NCBI GenBank assembly: GCA_031769625.1
Contig: JAUIMM010001588.1
Span: forward strand, 255,001 to 319,000
Direction of reading: 5' to 3'
Length of the DNA stretch: 64,000 nucleotides
DNA from: Taudactylus pleione
Lineage: Eukaryota; Chordata; Amphibia; Anura; Myobatrachidae
The notes below the pieces were generated by a model, which worked only from the letters and a program-made list of their open reading frames with translations, searched no databases and had not been told where the DNA came from. The position numbers were made by a program, and so were the translations under genes. How positions within the stretch are numbered: the stretch's first letter is position 1; every line of letters begins with the position of its first letter. Positions 43,690 to 54,442 of the stretch are shown in pieces.

Positions 43690-45350
43690 TGGTCAAAAAT
43701 AAAGAACGTTAAAAGCGCTCAAGTAAAGGTGCAAGCAAAGTAAAAATATAGTGTTGTCCAATTGACATAAAATAGTCACTTGTTTATAGTTCAACTGTTG
43801 TACATCCTTATTTTCTTTAGAGTCAGCAACCTGGTTTCTCCACTTGGTTTTTCACACTAATACCCCTCAGCATCAAAAGGCCATATAAGACAAAAAGAGG
43901 GGAGAATACATAGTGTAAAACCATAAAACATTTATTCAAAACAACATTAATAAAAAATGGTCGCGTACCATCCAAAACCTTTACAGAAAGGCACAGTTTT
44001 AGGCATATAGGGGTAAATTATCTGCTCCCCCTATTTGAGCAATACCTTCCCACAGTCAGGGAAGATGGCAGCAACACAGGATACAGCACCAACGCGTTTC
44101 AACCCTAATAAGGTCTTTTTCAAGGTGTGTTTTGTTAAGAGAACTGACCAGGTTTTATACCCAAAGTGACTCCTCCCCTTCAATTAAGGTTTTTTTTTTT
44201 GGTTTTTTTTGTTTTTTTTTATACATCTCAGGTGTGTTGTTTCTAGTATCTGTGTACATTCTTATCCCTAAAGATAGACAGACTGCATTTCCTTACTGTG
44301 TAGTCGCCTCGTTTTTGCAAAATCCAAAAGTGCTCCGGATCGCGGATTTAAGCGGTGCGTTCCACGCCGTGGAACGCACAGTCAGTTGTGTTATCATAGT
44401 CATGTGGTATTAACCACATGACATCGGTCTGATACCAGGAGCGCAGCATCTCTTACACTGCTGACGCTGCGTTCCAAAGTCTTGTGTGGAACGCAGCGGG
44501 ATCATTTCATCTTATAGGCCCGTATTGGACATATGGGAAAGCTACAACAAAGGGATTCCCCAAAAGTCCTAATGTAACGCATTGCCACAGATCACGTGAC
44601 GTGAGGGGCTTTGGAATGCAGTGCTAATTGAGATAAATCCGCTGCGCTCCATACGAGACACAGGTCACGTGACCCGGCGGGCTCTGGAACGCAGCGCTAG
44701 TTGAGATATACCCGCTGCGTTCCACACGAGACTTTGGAGCGCAGCGTCAGCAGTGTAAGACGACTACACAGTAAGGAAATGCAGTCTGTCTATCTTTAGG
44801 GATAAGAATGTACACAGATACTAGAAACAACACACCTGAGATGTATAAAAAAAAAAAAAACCTTAATTGAAGGGGAGGAGTCACTTTGGGTATAAAACCT
44901 GGTCAGTTCTCTCAACAAAACACACCTTGAAAAAGACCTTATTAGGGTTGAAACGCGTTGGTGCTGTATCCTGTGTTGCTGCCATCTACCCTGACTGTGG
45001 GAAGGTATTGCTCAAATAGGGGGAGCAGATAATTTACCCCTATATGTGCCTTTCTGTAAAGGTTTTGGATGGTACGCGACCATTTTTTATTAATGTTGTT
45101 TTGAATAAATGTTTTATGGTTTTACACTATGTATTCTCCCCTCTTTTTGTCTTATATGGCCTTTTGATGCTGAGGGGTATTAGTGTGAAAAACCAAGTGG
45201 AGAAACCAGGTTGCTGACTCTAAAGAAAATAAGGATGTACAACAGTTGAACTATAAACAAGTGACTATTTTATGTCAATTGGACAACACTATATTTTTAC
45301 TTTACTTGCACCTTTACTTGAGCGCTTTTAACGTTCTTTATTTTTGACCA
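43690..45350. mobile_element. 1.66-kb palindromic fold-back element
   Basis: The outer left text TGGTCAAAAATAAAGAACGT is mirrored at 45331-45350. Matching continues inward through TCAGCAACCTGGTTTCTCC, CAACGCGTTTCAACCCTAAT and AGACAGACTGCATTTCCTTA to about 44306 on the left and 44761 on the right. The inner loop (44307-44760) has a second mirrored pair, TACACTGCTGACGCTGCG / CGCAGCGTCAGCAGTGTA and GAACGCAGCGGG / CCCGCTGCGTTCC, so about 140 bases (44307-44449) appear inserted in, or lost from, one arm. No coding capacity. Confidence 0.92.
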
Positions 45351-45430
45351 TTTTCCAAATCAGTTGCTTGAAATTAATAAGGTTAGGATACCTGTGGTTG
45401 AACAGAGTGGAAATAATATTACACTCCCAA

Positions 45431-45790
45431 AAGAGATGGGCAATACAGATCTTCGGTGAACTACAGAGTAGTGCAATTCGGTTTTCCAGAAATCGGAATC
45501 CACCCGAATTTCGTGAATCTGGACAGATCCGAGTCGAGGTTCTAATCTCCTGAGGAGATCCAGATAAATCTGAGTTGTGGTTCTGATCTTCCAGCTAATA
45601 GGAATTCAGATTTTAAATCCGAATTTCGATTTTTGGATTGTAAAAATTACATGAGTTTAGCTGTTTTTTATTATTTAAAAAAAAAATCCAAAACCAAAAC
45701 ACATGAGGGTGGTTTTGCAAAACCAAAACTCAAACACAAAGATAAATCAAGATCCAAAACCAAAACACGGGGGTCAGCGCATATCTCTAC
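45431..45790. mobile_element. MITE with GAGATGGGC / GCATATCTCT ends
   Basis: Begins AAGAGATGGGCAATACAG and ends GGGGTCAGCGCATATCTCT. Contains runs of CCAAAACCAAAACAC and TTCGGTTTTCCAGAAATCGG, a composition known from small frog repeats. Classified by overall look only. Confidence 0.55.
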
Positions 45791-46229
45791 TACATAGTAA
45801 GGTCTACCCAGATATAATCAATTAGTTTCTGAAGCTGGAATGGCTATATAGCAATGCAGTAATGCCACCAAAAAATGAAGCTAGAGGTCAAATTAATTAA
45901 AAGTACTTGTGATTTTATATAGATACTATATAAAGAAAAAAACAACAGCTAGCATATAATATATGGGTGTGCCACAGTGGAGATGGACTTGAATGAAAAC
46001 CAACTATAAACCATAGTCTTCATGACAAAAAAAATAATAAAATTAGTTTTAGGTTATTTACTAGTTTTATTATAGTTTCCTCATTGTCTCACCAAAACTC
46101 TTGTGAATTTGTTTCTTGCTGACTTCTTTCGATGCTAGCACTTTGTAGACATTTTCCTTTTGACAGCAAAATCATCAGATGTTGTTTTTAATTGCCTGGT
46201 AAAAGGTATGGGAACTAATAACCTAAGCC

Positions 46230-46345
46230 AGTGGCTCACAAACTTTCTTGGTCCATGGCACCCTTACTGTCTCTGATTTTTTTTTTGCGGCACCCCCCTA
46301 GGTGCCAGCAGGGCCAAACTCCGAAAAGCTATGTTTTTTGGAGTT
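46230..46345. mobile_element. hAT-like terminus fragment
   Basis: CAGTGGCTCACAAACTTTCT, then GGTCCATGGCACCCTTACTG and GCGGCACCCCCCTAGG. This is the usual left end of an old hAT-derived repeat. The right end was not located. Confidence 0.6.
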
Positions 46346-46575
46346 TGGTACATAGGCGTCAGACCATAATCCCCATTGATAATAATGGGGACTGCGCTCT
46401 GCAGTGCTAATTGGCCTTCTGCATACAACAATCAATAAAATGATACAGCAACTGCTGTTTTTACATAATTTTAAAAATGCTTGCTACATTGGCCCCTAAA
46501 TCTGAATCAAAACCTTTAGAGCGGTCGCTCAGCAGGGCAAACGCAGGATATTTAAGGGGGGGTTTCTAGTATGTA

Positions 46576-48160
46576 CAGTCAGGTGCATAAATATTGGGAC
46601 ATTGACAGAATTTTCATATTTTGGCCTCTGTTCACCACCACAATGGCTTTGAAATGAAACAAACAAGATGTGCTTTAACTGCAGACTTTCAGATTTAAAT
46701 TGAGGGTAATGACATCCAAATCAGGTGAATGGTTTCTATATGTGCCTCCCACTTTGTAAGGGGCCAAAAGTAATGTGACAAACTAAACAATCCTAAATCT
46801 AACTTTCACTTTTTAATAATTTGTTGCAAATCCTTTGCAGGCAATTACAGCCTGAAGTCTGGAACGCATAGACATCATCAGACGCTGGGTTTCATCCCTG
46901 GTGATGCTCTGCCAGGCCTCTACTGCAAATTTCTTCAGTTCCTGCTTGTTCTTGGGGCATTTTCCCTTCAGTTTTGTCTTCATCAAGTGAAATGCATGCT
47001 CAATCGGATTCAGGTCAGGGGATTGACTTGGCCATTGCATAACATTCCACTTTTTAGCATTAAAAAACTGTTTGGTTGCTTTTGCAGTATGCTTCGGATC
47101 ATTGTCCATCTGCACTGTGAAGCGCCGTCCAATGAGTTCTGAAGTATTTGACTGAATATGAGCATATAATATTGCCCGAAATACTTCAGAATTCATTCTG
47201 CTGCTTTTGTCAGCAGTCACATCATCAATAAATACAAGGGAACCAGTTCCATTGGCAGCCATACATGCCCACGCCATGACACTACCACCACCATGCTTCA
47301 CTGATGAGGTGATATGTTTTGGATCATGAGCAGTTCCTTTCCTTCTCCATACTCTTCTCTTCCCATCACTCTGGTACAAGTTGATCTTTGTCTCATCTGT
47401 CCATAGGATGTTGTTCCAGAACTGTAATAGCTTTTTTAGATATTATTTGGCACTCTAATCTGGTCTTCCTGTTTTTGTGGCTCACCAATGGTTTACATCT
47501 TGTGGTGAACCCTCTATACACCTACCTCCTGGAGAGTGTTCTTGATTTGGCCAACTGTTGTGAAGGGGTTTTTCTTCACCAGGGAAATAATTCTTCTGTC
47601 ATCCACCACAGTTGTTTTCCGTGGTCTTCCGGGTCTTTTGGTGTTGCTGAGTTCTCCGGTGCGTTCTTTCTTTTTAAGAATGTTCCAAACAGTTGATTTG
47701 GCCACACCTAATGTTTTTGCTATCTCTCTGATGGGTTTGTTTTGATTTTTCAGCCTAATGATGGCTTGCTTCACTGATAGTGACAGCTCTTTGGATCTCA
47801 TATTGGGAGTCGACAGCAACTGATTCCAAATGCAAATGTCACACCTAGAATCAACTCCAGACCTTTTACCTGCTTAATTGATAATGAAATAACGAGGGAA
47901 TAGCCTACACCTGTCCATGAAATAGCTTTTGAGTTGATAGTCCCATTACTTTTGGCCCCTTAAAAAGTGGGAGGCACATATAGAAACTGTTGTAATTCCT
48001 ACACCGTTCACCTGATTTGGATGTAATTACCCTCAAATTAAATCTGAAAGTCTGCAGTTAAAGAACATCTTGTTTGTTTCATTTCAAAGCCATTTTGGTG
48101 GTGAATAGAGGCCAAAATATGAACATTCTGTCAATGTCCCAATATTTATGCACCTGACTG
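46576..48160 (-). mobile_element. Tc1-like transposon 3, nearly complete, TA target duplication
   Basis: 1585 bp. Starts CAGTCAGGTGCATAAATATT and ends with its mirror ATTTATGCACCTGACTG, flanked by TA on both sides. The inverted repeats extend about 215 bases inward (GGCCAAAAGTAATG and CATTACTTTTGGCCCC near 46762 and 47942), long for the family but known in IR/DR-type Tc1 elements. It holds a single broken transposase on the minus strand. Confidence 0.93.
46813..47819 (-). pseudogene. Tc1-like transposase pseudogene 3
   Basis: The N-terminal block (47819-47514) holds a helix-turn-helix (SLSVKQAIIRLKNQNKPIRE), the hook RPGRPRKT and part of the second HTH. The C-terminal block (47379-46813) holds VKHGGGSVMAWACMAANGTG, the second Asp in VQMDNDPKHTAKATK and the Glu in SPDLNPIEHAFHL, ending GFATNY. 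Between them the expected RGFTTR..KPL segment and the first catalytic Asp region (LWTDE type) are present only in shifted frames, and the stretch just before is shortened. Deletion and frameshift make it inactive, though the other motifs are intact, so the loss is fairly recent. Confidence 0.9.
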
Positions 48161-48161
48161 T

Positions 48162-48235
48162 ATATATATATATACACAAATATACACTCACATATATGCA
48201 CACACACACATATATGTCACACATACATTGCACAC
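48162..48235. repeat. (TA)n/(CA)n microsatellite
   Basis: Simple TATATATATACACA and CACACACACA tracts immediately next to the Tc1 element's TA duplication. Confidence 0.85.
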
Positions 48236-48445
48236 ACTTACCATGCAGCAACTGCAGGTTGGAGATGGAGACGGGACCAGACGCTATGTCAATAAGACCC
48301 GCGCTCTTGTGGCAAAATGCCACGATTCGCGGGTCAATTTGGAGAGGGTAGAGCCAAATGATGCATTTCTGATTATATTGCATCATACTGACTCCGCCTC
48401 CTCCCCAGTGACTCGCAAATTGTGGCAATTTGATGCGAGGGGTGG

Positions 48446-49020
48446 CAGTGGCAAACGCAGGATTTCCAGAGGGGGGTTTCCAAATGCTTAATTTTAGAGC
48501 GAGTGTGGCCTGTCAATGGAGAGGGCAGAATTGGTACTTAACCAGCTTTAATAAGCATCATACAAAGTGTATTGTGTGTAATAATTCCAGCATATACAGG
48601 ACCAGTGATCACAGTAAGCCATTAGATGCGGCAGTAGGCCATCCTGCCTGAGCAGAATGTATTTAATTTAGATGTGGGCACCATTCCAGACTATTGGAGC
48701 AAGTCCGGGAGCCTGGAGGAGCAGCAGAAGAACCTAGCACTGCCCTGGACATATACTGTATGTACATATTGGGCTCTATAGCAGTACATCTCTAACTGTG
48801 CATGTTTTCCAGATCTCCTAGTTGGTGCACAGGTAATTTATTACTGGCTGATACATGTTAAAAGAGCCACAGGTGGTGCTAATTATTTCATTTGTGATAC
48901 TGAGAAGAACATGCAGCGATAGTAACATTCTATTATATTACTATTTCTATTGCGGTCATGGTGTGGTCTGGGGAGGGGGGTTTCCAGGCAGACGGAAAAA
49001 AAAACCTGCGTTTGCCTATG
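48446..49020 (+). mobile_element. hAT-like non-autonomous repeat R1, copy 2
   Basis: Begins CAGTGGCAAACGCAGGATTT and ends CCTGCGTTTGCCTATG. Aligns with the reverse of 8041-8628 over almost all of its length, including AATTTTAGAGCGAGTGTGGC and CCAGATCTCCTAGTTGGTGC-like text. No coding capacity. Likely hAT-type ends; target duplication unclear. Confidence 0.78.
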
Positions 49021-49424
49021 GGTGGGGCTTTATAACATGGTGCTGCTTGCTCTCCCCTCTGTTGGGGGGTTTCTGGGTTCTCAGAAAAACCCCCTGTGTG
49101 CACTACTGCTCAGATATGGAATTTAAAACACAAAAAGATTGTACTTACCTGCCATACTAAGGTTTCCCTGTGTCGCTTCTCAACAGCTGCCAGCAGCATA
49201 TGCTACCTTCACCAGCATATGAGTAGGAAAGTAAGGAGTAAAGAGGGCAGAAGTTGATGAAGAAAAGGGGTGGCAGTTGAAAGTGGAGGGCAAGAGGAAC
49301 AGTGGTTTGCGAAGGGCACAGGGGAAAGGTGGGTGATGGTGGTAATTGGAGACACAGACAAAGGAGGAAAAAGAAAGGCCAGACACACATAAGGATTATA
49401 AGAGACCACATGAGCCTGGTGTGA

Positions 49425-49745
49425 CATATATACATATATTGGTGGCTGGATGGGCCTGGTGATATACATACTGGGGATGGACGGATATATAGACATACAC
49501 ACTGGGGCTTAGGGAATGGGGACATGGTGATACACACTAAGGCTTGGGGGCACATGGTGTTACACACACTGGTGCCCGGGGGGTGGCATGGTGACAGACA
49601 CACACTGGGTCCTGGGGGGGCATAGTGACACACATACTGGGGGGCATGGTGACACATAATGGGTCCTGGGGGGGACATGGTGATGCACACACTGGGGGCT
49701 GGGGGGGGCATGGTGACACACATACTGGGGGCATGATGATACTCA
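49425..49745. repeat. G-rich minisatellite (TGGTGACACACACTGGGG)
   Basis: About ten units of roughly 30 bp, TGGTGACACACATACTGGGG plus GGGGGGCA. The 228-codon minus-strand frame across it (49157-49843) has a repetitive Cys/Pro/Met composition and is a repeat artefact. Confidence 0.85.
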
Positions 49746-50726
49746 TACTTTAGCCTGGAGGAGGAAAGGGAGACAGCTGTACAGTGATGTATTACTATAG
49801 GAGGCTGGGGAAGATCAGCATTGCAGAAATAGTACCTGAACACCCAGAGTAAGAGGAGCTCAGCACAGGCAACACAGCATCTGCAGAGGAAAAGCTGTAC
49901 ACTCTATGGAAACAGAGACCAGGGTCATCATAGTGCAGAAGGCGGCCTGTTGTGGGTACTTTCAGTTTGAAACCACCCACCCCCTGCTTTAGAGTGAAAG
50001 ATGTGGGACAGGCAGAGGAATCCATCACTGCCGAAGTCTATCCCACTCTCAGACGGCACTCGCAGCTCCCACTCCACCCAAACCACGCCCCCACATACAG
50101 GCACTGATCACCGAAGTATTAATGCAATTCATTGGGTGATCGGCCACATTTTGCCCCTCCTCCTAGTGCAAGAAGTCACTGGTGGTCAGAGGCTACATGT
50201 ACAGAGTGGGAGTGTAAACATTTGGGATTCACTATCCAGAACCCTTTCTGTAGAGTCTAAGTTGGGCGCTCAAAATAAAACCATAAGGTTGGAACATTGT
50301 TCCCCAATCTGAGAATTACAGAATTCAAGCAATAAGATTTAGAAATAAATTCTTTGAGCTAGAATCAAAGATTAAATGTAATAATAAGGTTTTAAGTGTT
50401 GTGGTGTTTGCTACTGTGATTCAGTAGCTGCATTTAATGCTACCTTATGTCTGCTGTGTGCTCTGAACTCTTTATTTATCTGGAACACAGTCATATAAGC
50501 ATCTGTTTGTATGTCTTATGTGTCCCTCTTTGGTAATTGTCTGCATTCATAGGTAAGCATTGTGTGCAAAATTGTGTAACACTACATGGTTCCTTCCATC
50601 AGTCCATGATCCCAGTCATTAGTTTATTGCAATAATGATTCACAATAACATTATTAATATGTACAGTATTTATATAGCACCAGCATACTCAGTAGCACTT
50701 TACAGTATGATATTCTATACATATCT
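49746..50726. other. Last intron, no element recognised
   Basis: No exon, RNA gene or transposon end supported. Contains ordinary AT-rich sequence. Confidence 0.4.
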
Positions 50727-50735
50727 ATCTATCTA

Positions 50736-50774
<39 letters not shown>

Positions 50775-50800
50775 GTGTATATATATATATATATTTATTT
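50727..50800. repeat. (TATC)n/(TA)n microsatellite
   Basis: Four TATC units, then about twenty TA units with a small interruption (ACACGTGT), just before the T-rich acceptor tract of the last exon. Confidence 0.9.
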
Positions 50801-50833
50801 TTAATTATTTTTTTTTTTTTCTATTATTTGCAG

Positions 50834-51010
50834 AGCTTGTCCCATGCGGAACTACAAGTAGGAACAGCTTCTGGTGCTGTGGAAATTCCACATTATATTT
50901 TACAAGGGTCATTGGAGCCAGGAATAGAGCCCAGTAGTGTCTCATTTTGTCTTATAGATGATATCTATACAGATTTTTCTTTGGGCAATGAGAACTCTTC
51001 TGAAATTTAG
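50834..51010 (+). CDS. Terminal exon e of unidentified host gene (58 codons and stop)
   Basis: A strong T-rich tract (over 20 T between 50808 and 50829) and TTTGCAG precede 50834. The frame runs in phase 0 to TAG at 51008-51010. The translation begins SLSHAELQVGTASGAVEIPH and ends with an acidic tail (DDIYTDFSLGNENSSEI). It is compatible with the phase of exon d. The tail has an FCLIDDIYTDFS stretch that might be a short linear motif. Followed by an AT-rich 3' UTR with polyadenylation signals. The protein is not recognised. Confidence 0.72.
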   Translation, partial: SLSHAELQVGTASGAVEIPHYILQGSLEPGIEPSSVSFCLIDDIYTDFSLGNENSSEI

Positions 51011-51345
51011 TAAAAAATTTAGAATTACAAAAGTCTCCTGCTGAAACTCAGAAGTAACTGCAGAATGAAGGAACAAAATACGCTTTGACACGAACTTGTC
51101 ATCCCGTTTTTACTAAAATGGTCAGTAACAATGCAGCAATATAAATATATGGGTTTAATGTATCTCATACAGCATCATTTTTTTCATGTATGTGATATTC
51201 AGACTCTAATAACAAGAAGCCTTGATTGATTATAATTATGATTGCATCCATGTTGCACATAAGAAATACTTGTACATAATAAACTAAGAATAACTTTTCT
51301 AAAGAATAGTTTTCCCTAAAGTACTGTAATAAACTTTTTTAACTG
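51011..51345 (+). other. Probable 3' UTR of the host gene
   Basis: AT-rich sequence after the stop with AATAAA at 51278-51283 and 51328-51333 (another at 51475-51480). It is free of recognisable transposons until about 51500, as expected of a retained UTR. Confidence 0.55.
51278..51333 (+). promoter_or_regulatory. Candidate polyadenylation signals
   Basis: Two AATAAA hexamers 50 bases apart, 270 and 320 bases beyond the stop. Which is used cannot be told from sequence. Confidence 0.45.
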
Positions 51346-51504
51346 TTTTCAAAAATATTTTGTCTTTAACAATAACTTAGTGTATCATACCATACTGTTT
51401 TGGCAATTCTAAAAAGGACCTTAACATTGACTATATTTTTCCTACTCAACTGGTGGGGCATGTAATTGAAAACAAATAAAAACTAATGAAATGGGGAGTA
51501 TATA

Positions 51505-52180
51505 CACCGATCAGTCATAACATTAAAACAAATAATAAATAACATTGACTATCTCATTAAAATAATGCCATCTGTCAAGGGGTGGGATATATTAGGCAGC
51601 AAGTAAACAGTCAGTTCTTGATATTGATGTGTCGGAAGCAGGAATAGTGGGTAAGTACAAGGATCTGATTGACTTTGACAAGGGCCAAATTGTGATGGTG
51701 AGATGACAGGGTCAGAGCATCTCAAAAACGGCAGGTATTGTGGAGTGTTGTTGGTATGCAGTGGTAGTATCTACCAAAAGTGGCCCAAGGAAGGACAGCC
51801 AGTGAACCAGCGACAGCGCCATGGGTGCCCAAGGCTCATTGATGTGTATGGGAAGCGAAAAATAGCCCATCTGGTCTAGTCCCACAGAAGAGCACCTTCA
51901 GTGGTACCTTAAGTGTCAGAACTGGACCATGGAGCAACGGAACAAGGTGGCATGATCTGATGAATTACATTTTCTATTACATCATGTGAACAGCCTTGTG
52001 CATGTGCATGTTTACTTGGAGAAGAGATGGCACCAGGATGCACCAGGATTTATTCAAGTCAGAGGCAGCAGTGTGATGCTCTGGGCAATGTTCGGCTGGT
52101 AAGCCTTGGGTCCATCATTAATATGGATGCTACTTTGACACATACAACCTACTTAAACATTGTTTCATTTTACATGTGCA
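51505..52180 (+). pseudogene. Tc1-like transposon fragment 4, decayed transposase
   Basis: Starts ATACACCGATCAGTCATAAC, a common Tc1 terminal sequence. Decayed coding follows: SEQHLKNGRYC near 51714, then phrases fitting the linker and first catalytic block (SHRRAPSVV near 51880; HGATEQGG near 51930) with many stops. The C-terminal part and right terminus are absent; other sequence follows from about 52185. Confidence 0.75.
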
Positions 52181-52839
52181 GAAAAAAAAGTCAGAGCCAT
52201 GGAGGCCCCACCTCGCTACTTACCGGACGTAAAGGATCTGCTGCTAACAGAGCAGTAACTAGACCTTTTGGTGCCCTGGGCCACAGAGAGCATCCTCCCA
52301 CCATTACTCAAATAGGGACATAAGGGACATAAGATGCGTGCCCGAAAAAGGGCTGTGGCCTCATGGGGAATGGGTTGGACAAATCTGATTTTTCCCGTAC
52401 AATGATGAAGGGGTAACAATCCCGTTGTACCACTGTTATCCAGGTATCACTGCTAACTACAGTGTAAATCCAATGGCTGCAGTGATGATACACAATAATT
52501 ATGCAGTATACCTGACCAGATCTAGATGTAAGAGAGCGCTGGTGAAACTGCACCTGCAGCAGGATTTGTCCATTAGAACAGCCATACAGTAGCCTGGAGC
52601 CGACAGTGTAGATTACTGACTGACAGTATAGAAAGAGTGCTGCTTGTAGTGTATATGCAGCATATATCAGCAGCGGGGAGAGATTTACCTGTCTCTGTAT
52701 TAATTGATCATAAAATGTGGTCTAATCTGATTTTCATATATTCATCACAATGCAGTGATAGACAAACACAGTCTGCTTTAACTAATAACACAATTACTGT
52801 ATATGTTGAATTATTTAATGTACCGTGTAAACATTCACA
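52181..52839. other. No feature recognised
   Basis: Ordinary sequence between two Tc1 fragments. No gene supported. Confidence 0.35.
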
Positions 52840-52980
52840 GTGCAGGGTGGAAAAAGATTTGAACCCTTGGATTTATTAACTTGTTGACCCTCCTTTGGCA
52901 GCAATAACTTCAACAACATGTTTCTTGTAGCTACCAATCAGACCTGCACAATGGTCAGGAGGGATATTTGATCATAGCCA
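52840..52980 (-). pseudogene. Tc1-like transposase C-terminus fragment
   Basis: On the minus strand the text encodes a degenerate form of the family's last 30 residues (a Tyr/Arg-Lys motif followed by LLLPKEGQQVN, where the family has AAKGGS) and a following FPPC tail. On the + strand this is seen as TTGACCCTCCTTTGGCAGCA and ATAACTTCAACAACATG. No other part of the element is present. Confidence 0.6.
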
Positions 52981-53345
52981 TTATTCTTGGGATAGGAATA
53001 AACAAAACTTACGATGCTAGTAAATTTAAACAGTAATACATCCCTTATAATTGAGATACTGAAGATGTTTGTCTTGTAGTGGAATGGAATCAACCGACGT
53101 ATCTCCTTTTAGATGAATTCTTGAAACAGCATCCACTTAGTCGTAGCATATAAAAAACATCAAAGAGAGATAAAAAGACCAATGTGTAGTAATTTTAAAA
53201 ATCCCAGATTGTAGATACGCAGGATACGCTAACTATTTAAAGATGAGATATAGCAGCGTACCCCACTCACATCATTAACGGGAAATAAGTATATTGAGAG
53301 ATATCTTTAAACCCCAATAGATTTTCTACATAAAGTTTTCTATGT
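52981..53345. other. AT-rich, nothing recognised
   Basis: No gene or repeat terminus recognised. Confidence 0.35.
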
Positions 53346-53351
53346 ACTAAT

Positions 53352-53882
53352 TGCCTGATTCAGAGCCGCTCGCTCTGAATCAGGGCCAGGCTTTTTTTTT
53401 ATGGATCGGCCTCTTGACCGCTCACATAGCTGTGGGTGACCACCCACAGCTATTGCGAGCGGCCATGATGATGGTCGCGATGGTCAAGACCATCGCAACC
53501 ATCGGGCTTGCGACGAGACCCTTGTGGTAGGGTCTCGTGGCCGCAAGCCCCAGAGAGATTTCGGCTCTAACAGAGCCGGTATCTCTCCACTGACATCACT
53601 CGTGATGTCAGTGGGGCCGCCCCCAAATGGCAGGCGTTCTCATGGGAACGCCTCCGTTTGGGCAACCACCCCCCCGGCCCGCCCACCAAAGGGGGCGAAC
53701 TGTCACTCAACATCGACAACTCGCCCCCTTTGGTGCGAGACCCAGAGCGACGGATTGCCCATCGCTAGCCGGGTCTCGCGCATGCGCACGACGGAGCCGG
53801 CTCCATCGTGCGCATGTGCTGTGGGCACCATCGACCCGGTTGCGAGCGCTCAGCGCTTGCGACCGGGTCTGAATCAGGCCCT
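53352..53882 (+). mobile_element. Family A fold-back MITE (A7)
   Basis: Left end GCCTGATTCAGAGCCGCTCG folds with CGCTCTGAATCAGGGC (53371-53386). Interior hairpins are as in A2: AGCTGTGGGTGACCACCCAC, ATGGTCGCGATGGTC and its mirror, ATTTCGGCTCTAACAGAGCC, CACTGACATCACTCGTGATG, and GGCGTTCTCATGGGAACGCC. Right end GGGTCTGAATCAGGCCCT. It directly abuts a family B element. Confidence 0.87.
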
Positions 53883-53883
53883 G

Positions 53884-54278
53884 AGAGCCTGATTCAACAA
53901 GGAATGCACAGGAGAGAATGCACGCACTTGGCCGATGTTTTTGCCCTGCACATGCCGTTATAGGGGCATGCATAATTAAGGCAGTGCGGCAGGATACACA
54001 GCCATACGTAAGCTGTATACAGGAAGCAGCCAAATTCCTGCGGCAAGTCAGGTCAACTACAATTATGCTAATGGGTCCGATGGTTCTCGATGTTACCGAT
54101 GTTTGCGCTATCTTGTGTGCTGATCAGGCTGTGAGTAAAGGTTGATGGGCGGCATAGTATGGGGCTGGGCATCTGCATCTTGTGCTGTGGTCTCCGTGCG
54201 TATTCATTGATTAGCATATGCTCGCAGCGGACGAGTGTGTGCGTCTGCATCCGTGCGTTCCTTGCTGAATCAGGCTCT
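53884..54278 (+). mobile_element. Family B MITE (B3), abutting A7
   Basis: Begins GAGCCTGATTCAACAAGGAA and ends TTCCTTGCTGAATCAGGCTC, a 20-base inverted pair. Interior words (CGATGTTACCGATGTTTGCG, ATAGGGGCATGCATAATTAA) match B1/B2 style. No coding capacity. Confidence 0.85.
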
Positions 54279-54442
54279 AAGTCCAGAACCACCAAGCCCG
54301 CAACCAGTGCCACACTGAGTACAGATTATGTGGCTCAATTTATGAATACTAAGTTGCACTTATGGATACCCAAATCCACCAAAGAGGACACAGGTCTAGA
54401 CAAATGAGGAGGAGAAACCATGTATTGTGTGTCTGTTGTGAA

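Noticed and set aside
49157..49843. 228-codon minus-strand frame
   Set aside because: Mostly a G-rich minisatellite translated as Cys/Pro/Met repeats.
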